Below are positions 42,965 through 55,000 of a stretch of DNA of 64,000 nucleotides, one piece after another; position 1 is the stretch's first letter; every line of letters begins with the position of its first letter. Both the position numbers and the translations under genes were made by a program. This stretch comes from Saposhnikovia divaricata. Its lineage: Eukaryota > Streptophyta > Magnoliopsida > Apiales > Apiaceae. The notes under the pieces are model-generated. The model was not told the DNA's origin, searched no databases, and saw only the letters and a list, made by a program, of their open reading frames with translations. Where the stretch lies: assembly GCA_036435485.1 (NCBI GenBank), contig CM071598.1:199185148-199249147 (forward strand). Direction: 5' to 3'.

Positions 42965-43044
42965 ACATATTGTAAGACGACTACGATACTTTAATATAAT
43001 AAAATCTATGTCTACTTGATAAATATTGAAAGAATAAAACCTTA

Positions 43045-44935
43045 TGAAAGGCATATGATGTAGCCTATTTGTATTTCGAGGATACAACTCAACTTGAACA
43101 AGATTGTAATAGTAAATAGTATATAGACTGTCACAAGGAATCTCAGATTGTATTATCTATCAGAAGAAAAAGATCAAGGTCAATCTACAGACTTGAGGAA
43201 TTACTACATTGAAAGAAGTTCAGACATCTGATCAAACTTCAGTGAAGTATTCGTTAAAGAAGTGGATTCATTTAAAGTGACAGAGATTTCAACAGTGACA
43301 GAGACAGTACAGAAGAATTAATAGAGAGAGAAGAAAAAGACAAGAAAAGGAACCAGATTTTAAAGTCAATATGTGAAGAACATTCATTGCGGTTAGTCAC
43401 TCATGAACCAGACAGTACATCGAGTGTCAACATTAAACAGTGGTTGTTTATCATTAACTTCAGTGGTTCAAGCTATCAAGACGGGTATATTAAGAGAAGA
43501 CATTAACCACAGCTATAAAGTCAAAAATAAAGAAAAGCCGTTGGAGTTAGTCGCTCATGAACCAGACCGTGCATCGAGCGTCAACGAAAATTCGGTGGTA
43601 ATTCTTTATTACTTTCAGTGGTTCAAGAAAAAGATTTGAGCTGTCAAAAGATTTATATTAATTCTCTTTTAATTAATATAATTATGTAATTGATTTAATT
43701 TAATAAATTAATTCATTCTGAATTAATTTATTTATTAAATTAATTATCATGTTAATTAATTTTGAATTAATATATTAATCTATTAGATTTAATTAATTAG
43801 TTTATTAATTAATTAATCATTATTCATTTAAATGATTAATTGATTAATAGTTAATTAAATTAAATATAATAGATAAAGAAAAGAAAAGAAACAAAAGATA
43901 AATAAAAAAAAAAAAAAAGAAAAGGAAGATGTTATGGTCGACTAATGAAATAAAGAAAGACACTGGACACTAAAAAGAAACAGCCATGCATGGGAAAGAA
44001 AAAAGAAGAAAGCAACATGAGGAGAAAAAAAATCAAAAGAGAAACAGAAGTCACATGCGCAGGAATTTCTGTCGGACAACATGTAACGCGCCTGAGGCGC
44101 GCGTGGTACACACGCGCTCTAAAGAAACCAGAATGTGCGCGTGTGTCTTTCACACAGGTCTCCTGAGAATGGTTTCAGCTTACACCAGTTCAAAGTTTGT
44201 TTTCAATTCAATCTTTACAGTCGGTTTCTTTTATTATTAATATTAACAAGACAATCTCAATTGTCTTGACGATTGTCTTGTTAATCTTGATTGTCTTGTT
44301 AATTGTATTGCCTATTGTCTTGGCAATATAAATTGATTGTCTTGGAGATTTTGGATTGTCTTGACGATTGTCTTGGCAGTACAAAATTGATTGTCTTGTA
44401 AGAACAGATTGTCTTGCCGATTGTCTTGGCAGTACAAAAGAAAAAGAAAAGATGCAGGAGGCTAAATAAATCAAGACAGCAGCCAGAAAGAAGAACACAG
44501 AACATAACATTCAAAGAAAAAAACAAGAACAGCTCCATTCTCTCTCATTTTTGAAGAACAACACAGCAAGAGAAAAATTCATAGAAAATCAAGTTCATCT
44601 TATTTTTAATATCTGATCCGATAGAACTTGTTTATTTGATACTCTTGTAATATTAGCGAGTTTTTACTCCTAATCTATATCTCGATTTTTATTAACAAAT
44701 CTAGAAAAATTCATGTCGAATTTTCTAATTTGTTTTTATTAACTAGATATAATTTCTGTACTGTATTTGTAACAAACCCCTCAAGTTAATATAATTTTAT
44801 ATTCAACTTGAATTTTGTTTCATTTAATTCCGCTCAAATTTGTCAAAATATAAATTAAATTTATCCGGACAAATTTCGATAAAACAGTACTGTTTGTATT
44901 CAACCCCCCCTTCTACAAACATAGTGGACCTAACA
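43045..44935 (+). mobile_element. Solo LTR of a Sirevirus-like copia element (1891 bp)
   Basis: Starts TGAAAGGCATATGATG and ends CCCCCCCTTCTACAAACATA plus GTGGACCTAACA. Flanked by CCTTA at 43040-43044 and 44936-44940. The end matches the 5' LTR of the neighbouring element at 48332 (CCCCCCCTCTGCAACACA...GGACCTAACA). No PBS or coding region follows, so the body was lost, most simply by recombination between LTRs. Contains an AT-rich run (43650-43870) and an ATTGTCTTG array. Spurious ORFs inside it are not genes. Confidence 0.88.
44259..44430 (+). repeat. ATTGTCTTG motif array
   Basis: Ten exact ATTGTCTTG words within about 170 bp of the solo LTR, spaced irregularly (12 to 24 bp), most as GATTGTCTTG. 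Reverse complement CAAGACAAT also appears just upstream (44248). Confidence 0.85.
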
Positions 44936-45027
44936 CCTTAGTTTGATTCTGTTTCCATTTTTGATCAAAATGTAAGTAGTCCTTAAGTTACCAGTTCTCC
45001 TATTTTTGATCAAACTGTAAATAACCG

Positions 45028-46443
45028 TTAAGTTATCAATTCTCCTAAAACCTCAAGGTGTTAGGGAAGCGGGGTTACCATGATCATATAATATATTCAA
45101 CATTCCCCCTCACTCGTGGATCACCAGGATCATATAATATATTCAACATCCCCCTCACTCGAAGGTAAATTATTTGGGTCAAAGAGTGAATCACTAGGTT
45201 GTTCGTGCATTTTTACTAGGTGGATCACCAGGATCATATAATATATTCAACATCCCCCTCACTCGAATGTCCATTATTTGGGTCAAAGAGTGAATCACTA
45301 GTATGTTCGTGCCTTTTTACTAGGTGAGGATCTCGTCCCTTTTTGCACCCACCATAGCACACAATTTCAATATTTCAAAAGTAACAGTCCGCTCTTTAGG
45401 ATCTAAGTTGGGTACAGGTAATAAATTTAGTTGATTCGTAACTAAATTACGAACACAATAGGCCTTCATCTGATTATAAATAATGTTGAATTTAAATAAA
45501 TTCAACCCAATACAAGATTATACCACACGCATATTATCTTTTGCTGGGAGTAACTCCCTCAACTTTTTTGGAATATTATTGGGTAAATCAAGAGGAATAA
45601 TTTTACCTTGAGACGTAAAGCGAGATATGGAATAAACGGTTTGGTCCTTAAAATTGGTAGGGTTGTATAAGTAGAGTCCCGAGGGGATGCGGGAGCTAGG
45701 GTTTTCAACAGTGTGGTAGCGGAATTGGGGATTGGACGATACCGATTTGAATCGGGTCAGTGACTTAACTGAAAGATAGGGTAAGAGCAGACCCAGTAAG
45801 TCATCATTGCCCTCGATTAATTCTGCTGAAGGTGAACACAATTTTTGGGATTTAGGGTTCTTCCTCATTGTTTCTGCTCAATGGAAGGGGGTGTTGTGTT
45901 TTAATGAAATGAAATGAAAATGTTCTTGCTTTCTATCTCCCCTCACTCGTGGATCACAAGGATCATATAATATATTCAACATCCCCCTCACTCGAAGGCC
46001 CATTATTTGGATCAAAGAGGGGGCACTGTGTTTTAATGAAATGAAATGGAAATGTTCTTGCTTTCTATCACCCCTCACTCATGGATCACAAGGATCATAT
46101 AATATATTCAACATCCCACTCACTTGAAGGCCCATTATTTGGATCAAAAAGTGGATCACTAGGTTGTTCGTGCCTTTTTACTAGGTGGATAACCATGATC
46201 ATATAATATATTCAACATCCCCCTCATTCGAAGGCCCATTATTTTGGTCAAATAGTGGATCACTAGGTTGTTCGTGCCTTTTTACTAGGTACCATAGCAC
46301 ACAATTTCAATAAATGAGAATATTGGGGTAGGAGGGACTCGAACCTGAGACCTCCCACATCCAGAGCTCTGATACCATGTTACCAGTTCTCCTAAAACCT
46401 CAAAATGTTAGGGAAGCGAACAGGATCATATAATATATTCAAC
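45028..46443 (-). mobile_element. TRIM-like short-LTR cluster enclosing an F-box fragment
   Basis: Read on -, the right end 46443-46378 is a ~66-bp LTR-like block, TGTTGAATATATTATATGAT...AACTGGTAACA, followed directly by TGGTATCAGAGCTC (tRNA-Met-type PBS, 46377 down). A related block lies at 45028-45102. Between them, GATCATATAATATATTCAAC occurs seven times in all (45082, 45128, 45232, 45961, 46093, 46198, 46423), most preceded in minus sense by GAGTGAGGGGGA, a purine tract placed as before an LTR. LTRs under 100 bp with a Met PBS define TRIM elements. Flank GTACC lacks a clear partner, so the outer limits are uncertain. Confidence 0.6.
45320..45868 (-). pseudogene. F-box protein gene fragment
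   Basis: ATG at 45868; residues 20-52 read NDDLLGLLLPYLSVKSLTRF and on through VSSNPQFRYHT, a plant F-box core (adaptor to SKP1 in SCF ubiquitin ligases). The same frame continues after a single TAA (45518-45520) with MKAYCVRNLVTNQLNLLPVP, typical of the F-box-associated region, and stops at 45320 where the flanking repeat begins. It is therefore about 180 codons, roughly half of a normal F-box protein, with one nonsense codon and a missing C-terminus. Both ends abut the TRIM-like repeat, suggesting capture. Confidence 0.72.
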
Positions 46444-46883
46444 AGTACCATTCTGTTATACTACTCCTTTTCCCTCCTTTTACTACCTTAACAATCCATA
46501 AAAATAACTTACAAAATGCAAAACGAAGCAATGTCAGTCTTGAATAAAAATAAATGAACAATTTATTTTTTTTAAACAATAATAGTATAAAATCGTATGT
46601 CGGTGTATGATATTATAAGAAGTTAGGATCAGCTTACAGCTAGTCAAGTTTATCTAAAACTCAAAGTGACATACATAAAGAGAACTCATGACGAAGCTTT
46701 ATCTTCATCCTTCTGTGTACATGCATGTAATTAGATAAACATCACTTGGCGAACAAAAAAGGAGAAGAAAAAGAGAGTTAAAGATAATCATCATTCTCTA
46801 CATCACTACATGTTAAAACGGGCATGCAAATTGCAAACCTTCACATGTAATGTGACACCTATATTAGAAGCACCAAAGTTTTC
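46444..46883. other. Spacer between TRIM-like cluster and Sirevirus-like LTR
   Basis: AT-rich, no gene or repeat recognised. Confidence 0.4.
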
Positions 46884-48332
46884 TGAAAGATAGAGTGTGT
46901 AAACTTGTAACACTATAACTAATGTAACCCAACTAAAGGAAAAGATACTTAACCAGAAGACAATCAAGAACAAGAAGTCACAAGAAATCAACACTAAATG
47001 AAGACAAGGTAATTGATACAATTCAACATGTTAACTATGATCAAGCCAAGAAGAAATCATTGAGAGAAGTTCAAGTCAAAGTTGTTCATGCCTCAGTGAT
47101 TTGAAAAGCCAAGAATCAAGATCATAACTATCAGTATCAATAAGACCAATTGATTTCAAGTGAACAAGAAGGAAAGCAAATATTGGAAAGCCACATTACT
47201 AATTGGGTATGGTAATTTATTCAAGAAGCAAAAACACTATCAAGACTAGTCACTTATGAACCAGACCGTTGCATCAAGTGTCAGGACATTGATAGCAAGT
47301 TTATGTCAGTAATAAAGATCCATGTTCAAGAGCTTGGTGAAGAATAAAGAAGACATGAAGATATCACAAGTTCAAGATGTGCATTGAAGTTTCAAGTTGA
47401 AGACCAGAATATTTTCTAAGTACTAAATATTCTAGATGACCAAGTAGAATATTTCTAAGTAGAAGTTCTACTTAGAAATTCGAGATGGCTAAGTAGAAAT
47501 TCTCAAGTAGAAGTTCTACTTAGAAATTCGAGATGGCTAAGTAGAAATTCTCAAGTAGAAATTCGAGATGGCTAAGTAGAAATTCTCAAGTAGAAGTTCT
47601 ACTTAGAAATTCGAGATGGTTAAGTAGAAATTCTCAAGTAGAATTTCTACTTAGAAATTTGAGATGGCTAAGTAAAAATTCTCAAGTAGAAATTCGAGAT
47701 GGCTAAGTAGAAATTCTCAAGTAGAAGTTCTACTTAGAAATTCGAGATGGCTAAGTAGAAATTCTCAAGTAGAAGTTCTACTTAGAAATTCGAGATGGCT
47801 AAGTAGAAATTCTCAAGTAGAAATTCGAGATGGCTAAGTAGAAATTCTCAAGTAGAAGTTCTACTTAGAAATTCGAGATGGCTAAGTAGAAATTCTCAAG
47901 TAGAAGTTCTACTTAGAGTGCAGCTTCAACATGACACATGGCATCTTCTGATTGGCAGATTTCCAAGCTTTCAAGATAAGGCAAGATTTATGTGGACATC
48001 ATTGGGCCACGTACATCTTAGTCTTTGAAGACTACAGGACATAGATTACATGTAGTATAAATAGAAGTACTTGTGTAATGTTTTAGTTAGTGAGCAATTC
48101 TTGAGAAAAACACAAGAGAAAGAGAGAGAGTGCATTCACAGAGCTTAGTATCATTCACTTCTCTCTGAACTTCTGTTATACTTTGTAATGAATGTTGTAG
48201 CAACCCTTTCAAGTTATATATAAGACATATATTCCTTGAATCCGTGTGTTCATTTATTGCATCGTATTTATTGCTTCTCATATTCGAAAAGTTGTATTCA
48301 CCCCCCCCTCTGCAACACATTTGGACCTAACA
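46884..48332 (+). repeat. 5' LTR of Sirevirus-like element
   Basis: About 1449 bp, ending CATTTGGACCTAACA at 48332 just before the PBS. Contains the 131-bp higher-order repeat and a CT/GA-rich and poly-C stretch near the end. Left boundary inferred. Confidence 0.7.
47457..47914 (+). repeat. 131-bp higher-order tandem repeat in the LTR
   Basis: Built of a 48-bp unit (AAGTAGAAGTTCTACTT + AGAAATTCGAGATGGCT + AAGTAGAAATTCTC) and a 35-bp short form lacking the 13 bp GTTCTACTTAGAA. The order 48-48-35 recurs with starts at 47457, 47588, 47719 and, partly, 47850. AAGTAGAAGTTCTACTT is an odd-length palindrome, so each long unit can form a hairpin. Confidence 0.92.
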
Positions 48333-48347
48333 ATTGGTATCAGAGCT

Positions 48348-49138
48348 TTATGTTTAACATACAAAACATAGATCCTTGTGTTGAGTAGAAGAATCGTGAG
48401 TTTTCATTTTCTAGATCTACTTTTCATTTTCTTGAAAAGTGTGGTTTAAATCGTTTGTGGTGAAAAACTCATCTGAAAAATTATTTAAATACTCCAGGTG
48501 TGATTATTTAGCTTGGATGTATTTTAATTAATTTTTGTGAATTAATCTGGGTACTTTCATATTTGGTGTTCTTGAGTGTTCATCATCTGTTCTTATCAAA
48601 GAATACAACCCAACAACTTTTTGATCTCCTTTTCAAACAGAAAAATAGTAAAAGAATAAAAAGGTGTTTTTGGACTTTGTGATTTGCATTATTCACGGCC
48701 GAAAGTGAACAAGACATATTCATTACCTAGCACGTGGGTTAGGTGGGTTAGGTGAGTAAAACATTCAAAGTCAAAAGGTGTTAAAGAGATAATATTGTTT
48801 ATTCAATATTAAAGTAATCTGCAGAAAAATTATTCTAAGGCAAAAGTTCTACATAGAATTTCTACTTGAGATTTTCTACATAGAATTTCGACTTGGATAA
48901 CTTCTACTTGGTGAAGTTCGACTTGAGCAAAAATTTCTACTTAGAGAAATTTCGACTTAGGCAAAAGTTCTACATAGAATTTCTACTTGAGATTTTCTAC
49001 ATAGAATTTCGACTTGGACAATTTCTACTTGGTGAAGTTCGACTTGAGCAAAATTTCTACTTAGAGAAATTTCGACTTAGGCAAAAGTTCTACATAAATA
49101 TTCTACATAGCCTAGTCTTGGGTACTTAGAAACTTTTA
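48348..49138 (+). other. Leader region of the Sirevirus-like element
   Basis: Untranslated region between PBS and gag. From 48840 to 49112 it holds a ~121-bp tandem repeat (starts 48840, 48961, 49081) made of TTCTACATAGAATTTCTACT and TTCGACTTGG-type words related to the LTR repeat. The 78-codon ORF at 48893-49129 is a by-product of this periodicity. Confidence 0.75.
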
Positions 49139-49153
49139 GTGACCAGAATTGAA

Positions 49154-49776
49154 ATGGCTCCTAAAAATGCATTCAAGATCACAATGTTCAACCGAGATCA
49201 CTATGAAGAATGGGTTTTCAGAATGAGACTCTATTTAGAGACTGTTAACCCTGAATATCTGGAAGTCCTTGACAAGGGTAAATTTGTTCCAATGGTGGTT
49301 ATTCCTGCGCATACGGAAGGAGGGGTGGTTATATCACCTCGGTCTGAGCCCAAAAAGGCAGCGGACTTTTCGGATGCTGACAAGGAGCAAATAGCTTATG
49401 ATACTGCCGTACGACAAACCTTGATGGAATCTCTTGATCACGAAATGTTCAACATAGTCAAAGGTCTGACTACAGCAAAGAAGATTTGGGACAAGATAGA
49501 AGTTGTCATGGAAGGATCTGCAGAGGTTAGAAGTAACAAGACACCCATACTCAAGATGGAGTATGACACCTTCAGAATACGAAAAGGAGAAGGCATAACA
49601 GACGTCTATCTACGATTCAGTCAGTTGGTATTGGATTTGAATCTGAGAGGTGTAACTCCCCCCATGGTTGAGACTAATACGAGATATCTGAGGAACCAGC
49701 CAAAGAGCATTGAACATAGGGTCTACGCAATAAGAGAAACCAGAGATTTGCATACAACTTTGAGAGGAGTATCAGT
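49154..49776 (+). pseudogene. Sirevirus-like gag N-terminal part
   Basis: Encodes a UBN2-type gag: FKITMFNRDHYEEWVFRMRL, QIAYDTAVRQTLMESLDHEM, AKKIWDKIEVVMEGSAEVR, GEGITDVYLRFSQLVLDLNL, KSIEHRVYAIRETRDL. At about 49765-49777 it jumps, in another frame, into sequence from the protease/pre-integrase spacer. The zinc knuckle and protease are deleted, so no functional gag-pol can be made. Confidence 0.82.
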
Positions 49777-50798
49777 CAATTCTGTGACAAATGTTACGAA
49801 ATTGTCTTCAACAAGAAAGGTGTATCAATCACTCACATCAAGGAAGGCTCACTAGCTTTGAGAGGAGTTCGAAAGGCAGATCTTTTTGTTGCAGATATGG
49901 ATTCAGCAAATCAGAATGAGGTCACCTGTTTCTACAGCAAAGCCTCAGATGATGAAAGCTGGTTATGGCACAAAAAGTTATCTCACTTAAACTTCAAAAC
50001 GATGAATGCTCTCGCGAGGCGAGAATTGGTGAGAGATCTACCTCAAATGGAGTTCGCTCCGAAAGGACTCTGTGAAGCTTGTGAAATGGGAAAGTCGAAG
50101 CGAGCATCGCATAAAAGCAAAGAAATCTCTAGTATTACTGAGCCTCTGCAACTTCTTCATATGGATTTGTTTGGCCCAGTGAATGTCCTATCTTTGTCTA
50201 GGAAAAGATATGCTTTGGTAATCGTGGATGACTTCTCCAAGTATACATGGGTATTGTTCGCAATGACGAAAGACGAAGTACCTTTCTTAATCATTGATCA
50301 CATCACTCAAATTGAGAATGTTTCAACACTTACTGTGAAGACGATTAGATCAGACAATGGCACTGAATTCAAAAACGCAGTGCTAAATGACTTCTGTGTA
50401 TCTAAGGGAATACGTCGTCAGTATTCAGCCCCGAGAACTCCACATCAAAATGGAGTAGTTGAAAGGAAGAATAGAACTTTGGTTGAAGCAGCAAGAACTT
50501 TGTTGTATGATTCAAAACTTCCTTTGTATTTCTGGGCCGAAGCAGTGAGTACCGCTTGTTACACTCAAAATAGAACCTTGATTATAAAAAATAAAGAAAA
50601 GACACCATGTGAATTAATGAACAACAGAAGACCAACAATCAAATACTTTCATGTCTTCGGAGCAAAATGCTATGTGCTTATAGATGATGAAAATCTAGGC
50701 AAGTTTACAGCAAAAGCTCGTGAAGGAATCTTTGTTGGTTATTCTACAGATGTGGTGGCAGCTTATAGAGTGTTCTTGGTGAATGATCGAAAAGTGAC
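49777..50798 (+). pseudogene. Sirevirus-like pre-integrase and integrase
   Basis: Pol frame opens at CAATTCTGTGAC (QFCDKCYEIVFNKKG), then WLWHKKLSHLNFKTMNAL...CEACEMGKSKRASH (H-H-C-C zinc site), LLHMDLFGPVN, IRSDNGTEFKN, HQNGVVERKNRT and FHVFGAKCYVL. Interrupted at the GTGAC target site (50794-50798) and continued in the same frame at 59235. In the integrase the catalytic D, D and E contexts are present. Confidence 0.85.
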
Positions 50799-52035
50799 TG
50801 AAGGTAGTGTTTTTCGAAGTTCGTTCACAGGGAAGGACTATCAATATCGATTTCGAGTAGATTATCTCTTACAATCTAGAAGTGTGAACAAGGGGGGGTT
50901 TTGATTTGGTTGAGGTGTTTTATCAAACACCTTGCATACAATAACTATATTGCTACAAAAATACAACTAAATCAATGGCAACTATCCAAATTACCAACAC
51001 AACAACACAATGAATAAATAAGCAAGATAAGAGATATACGACCCAAGGATATAGCAAATCAAGCACTTCAACCCAACAAGCAAGATATATCTAACTCTAC
51101 CTAACCAAGATAATTGGTGAAGCACACAATCACTTATTTCTCTTCTAAAAACACTAATTTAGTGAAGCACATAAATTAGCTCTCTTGATAATAGCTACCA
51201 ATAATGAAGCACTACTAGTATAACCAAATCAAGGAATTAAACAAAGAGAGGCTAGGACAAACCCAAGGATGAGAAGCTCAACCAAGGTATTTGCACTTGA
51301 ATCTTGTGGATTTAGGTACACTAAACCTTGTGCTACTATAATGAATGAACTAACGATTACGTATTAGAACAATCAATTAGCAATTGAAGATACGAGAAGA
51401 GTAAGGTGAAGCAACTTACAATCTCCAAGCAACATCATAAGCAATACATCACAAGCATTCAAGATAGAGTGAAAATAAACCTTACTTAAATGAAATGGGT
51501 TTTGTACAAGAAATCCTCCTTGAGCCAAATAAATGGAGTTAGTTACTCATAATCAATGCTAGATTACAAGTAATTAATGTCTCCTCTCTAATTCCTACTA
51601 ACCCTAATTGTGTTCTTGAAGAGGCAAAGAAGAAGATAAAGAAGTTAGATGTTAGAAGTTAGATGTGATATAGGTTAAGATATGATATGCTCATTTAATA
51701 CTCAGCAGCTCCGTACGGCCTGCTGTACGGCCGTACAGCTGCCCGTACGAAAATTCTGCTCCTTTGAACGGCCTGTTGAACGGCCGTACAGCTGCCCGTA
51801 CGAAATAAATCTTCAATATAATGCATTAAACACCTCCCGGCATTGCGAGCATGCATCTTCTAACTATCCTCTTGAATTTCTTCGCCTTCCAAGCCCAAAA
51901 TAAGTCATCTTTTCAACAATTAAGCATGAGGCACTGAAAGATGAAAAACATAACAAATATTAATAAAACAACATTCGAAACTAACAAAAATGCAGAAGAA
52001 TAAAAGACAAAACGTGTATAAAATACACATTATCA
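50799..52035 (-). repeat. LTR-A (3' LTR in element sense)
   Basis: 1237 bp. Contains a GTAC-rich module at about 51709-51804. Confidence 0.93.
51709..51804. promoter_or_regulatory. GTAC-rich palindromic module in the LARD LTR
   Basis: Six GTAC cores in about 95 bp, all as CCGTAC or GTACGG, including the perfect 16-bp palindrome CTGTACGGCCGTACAG. Repeated in LTR-B (57662-57757) and LTR-C (58904-58999), and a diverged version lies inside the element near 55195-55250. CCGTAC/GTACGG is the core bound by SBP/SPL transcription factors, including the copper regulator SPL7. A regulatory role is inferred. Confidence 0.5.
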
Positions 52036-55000
52036 AATCTTCCCCCACTTAAACTTTGTTAGTCCCGAGCAAACTAAAATTAACATAACTATATACTCCT
52101 AACTAGTACCACTTCCGTAGGTGATCACGGTTGCATTTGGCATATGCAACAAGCCCTTGGAACCCCTAGGTAGCCCTAGTGGACGAGTGAGGTCTCGTGA
52201 GGGTTTATAGATGATGTACCCACAAAATCACAAAAATCACCAATAAACAAAAAACTAACAATACCTACTAATTAAACTAACTACTACACTCACATATCCG
52301 AGTCGTCTACTTGTAACTAAAATCAAACATATAGAGCTATTCACCTTGTCATCCACTATAACGAGCTAACAACCAATTCAAGAATCAAGATAACACACCT
52401 TGTGCAAAATGTAACCATGACATTAAAGATAGAATGAATGCACTTCAATCGTGAACACTAGACAAGATGATCACAAAGCATACATGGCCTCGCATTAAGA
52501 AGATGAAATTGTATGGTGAAAAACCTCACATCTCTCAATTATGCATCACACAATTATGGGCTAGAGATTTCACTCAACTCCAAGTCTAAATGCATGCGCT
52601 CTACTTGACCTTGCATGTTCACCTAAATTCCGGATTGCACCAAAAACAAGGAATTCAAAAAAATGGGTTGTAATGAGGCTAGGGTGAAGGTGAGAAAATT
52701 TAAGTTCAAGGAAGGTGTAAAAGTCTCGCTAGTTGAGTCAAAATGACGCTTGCTCGCTTCATCCACCAAATTCTCAAACTAAAGGATGTCTTCACTCATT
52801 TACAATTACAAAACACAACCACATTTACCAAGAAAGTTGAAACAAAATAAAGTACAAAGATTTATTGTTTTTTTTTTCTATTTTTCTTTTTTTCTTTTTC
52901 TTTTTTTTTTACATACCCCTTTACTTATTTTTTTATTTTTAGCAAAGGGGATGCATTACATAAAATAAATACTACAAAGAACTTTGAACCACATCTAAAT
53001 ATATACATCAAACTAGTTCCCACTTACGATAAATAGCATTCTTCCTCTTCACAACTTTTCCAAATTCACATGCTCATCAATCAATTCTTTCCAAGACTCA
53101 ACTAGCTCAACTAGGTCGAGAGTGAAGTATTTGGCTATGACTCATGTATAAAAGGGGAGAGTGACGAAGAAAAATATGGATATAAGCTTCAAAGGGGGTA
53201 ACTAGGGATTATTTCATGGGTCATAAGCTAAAAAGGCCAAAAAGGTTATCCTAAATAGAATTTCCTTATTATGGTGCATCCATGAATGAAGGTTTAATGC
53301 AAGCCCTAGAGCAACAAACACACATAAAGAGGGAGCAACACACAAGCAAAAGAATCATCGTTCAAGGCCTCACAAGGTTTACGTTTTAATAACATCTTCT
53401 CGATTTGATTCCATGCATTCTAAGAGATAATCGTCATGTTTACAATTTAATTACAACAATCTAGACTTTTCATGCCATTTTAAGTGTGTGTGTGCAATAA
53501 GGTGCATCAAACTTATAGATTCGCATCAAATTGGTAATGCTAGACACAAAATAGGAGAAAACAAGGCTACAAGCTCACAATGTCTTAAATTTTACAAACA
53601 AATGCAAACGAAACGGACATCAAAATAAACAATCCAAAATAAACAATCCTTCCCCCACTTAAAACATGGCATGTCCTCATGCATGACAATAAAAATGAAG
53701 TAGAGATATGAGTGAAAGAGAACTCCCCTGAAAATAAATAACAAGAACCGGGAGCAAAGCCACTCATACTTGTCAGAATCCAACTTCGAAATTGCACGCC
53801 AAGAATTGAATTAATGCCACGAAAAATCAACCCACAAAAATAACCCACAAGCGAAATCCACACCTACAAAGCCACTTCAAAACACTAATTAAGGATATAG
53901 AAATAATAAAAATATTTGTTTTTGTTTTTTTTTTTTAAAAAAAATATATAAACTAAAATAAAATAACTAACCAATTAATAATAAAATAAATTAAATAAAA
54001 ATAAATATCAAATCTTAGTTAAAACTAAAATAATAATAAAAGCAAAAATCAAATTTTAAAAACTAAAACTAAAATAAAATAACTAAGTAATTAATAAAAA
54101 AAATAAAAAAAATAAAAAAAATCAAATTTTAAAACTAAAATAATAATAAAATCAAAAATCAAATTTAAAACTAAAACTAAAATAAAATAATTACTTAGTT
54201 TAAGAAAATTAAAAACTAAATTCAAAAATAAAAAGAATTAAATTTTGTGTTTTGGTTTTTTTTTTTAAAATAAATAAATAAAATGAAATGAAATGAAATA
54301 AAAAAAATTAAAAAAAAATACAATAATAATAATAATAATAATAATAATAAACTAACAAATTAATAATAAATCAAAATCAAATTTTAAAACTAAAATAAAA
54401 TAAAATAACTAGGAAATTACTAATAAAATCAAAAACCAAATTTAAAGTGACTTTAAATTGATTTCTGAATTTATAAAATATGTTTAGTTTAGAAAATTAA
54501 AAACTAAAATCAAAATTAAAAAGAATTAAATTTTGGTTTTTAATTTTTTTTGAATTTTTTTTTAAAAAGAAAAGATAAAATAAAATAAAATAAATCACTA
54601 ACCAATTAAAAATAAAATCAAAAATCAAAGTAAATTAAATTTAAATTCATTTCTGAATTTATAAAAAAAATTAGTTTAGAAAATTAAAAAATTAAATCAA
54701 AATTAAAATGAAAGAATTAGTGAATAAAAGTATATAAAACAAAATAAAATAAAATAAAACAAAAAGAACAATTAATAATAAAATCAAAAATAAAATTTAA
54801 AGTAAATATCAAATTAATTCTTAAATTTATATAAAATTAAAATAAAAACTAAAATCAAAATTTAAAAATTGAATAAAAGAAAACAAAATAAAAACAAAAC
54901 ATAAAAAAGAAAACAAAAACTCAACAAAGAAAACAAAAAAAAAACAAAACAAAAAATAAACAAAAAAGGGGGGAGGGGGTCGCGTGTTTTGGAAACACAG

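Larger units (their letters stand above)
40937..43044. other. Downstream intergenic region
   Basis: No gene seen. Includes the probable 3' UTR of the ankyrin gene, the two 164-bp direct repeats and a hairpin at 42139. Small ORFs (for example 40916-41230 on -) lack motifs. Confidence 0.5.

Noticed and set aside
44208..44538. Minus-strand ORFs with repeated RQSxxxCQDNRQ motifs
   Set aside because: They are translations of the ATTGTCTTG array inside a solo LTR.
46335..46380. tRNA-like sequence (minus-strand TGGTATCAGAGC and GGTTCGAGTCC)
   Set aside because: The first word is the retroelement primer-binding site, and the B-box-like word is not matched by an A box at the right distance or a cloverleaf; a tRNA-derived SINE was considered but no defined ends were found.
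47457..47914. CRISPR-like regular repeat
   Set aside because: Units are directly adjacent without unique spacers, and the context is a plant retrotransposon LTR.
48893..49129. 78-codon ORF with repeated NFYLEKFRLRQKFYI-type motif
   Set aside because: Product of the 121-bp tandem repeat in the untranslated leader of the Sirevirus-like element.
51682..51903. 73-codon ORF over the GTAC module
   Set aside because: It lies within the LTR on the strand opposite to the element and is repeated only because the LTR is repeated.
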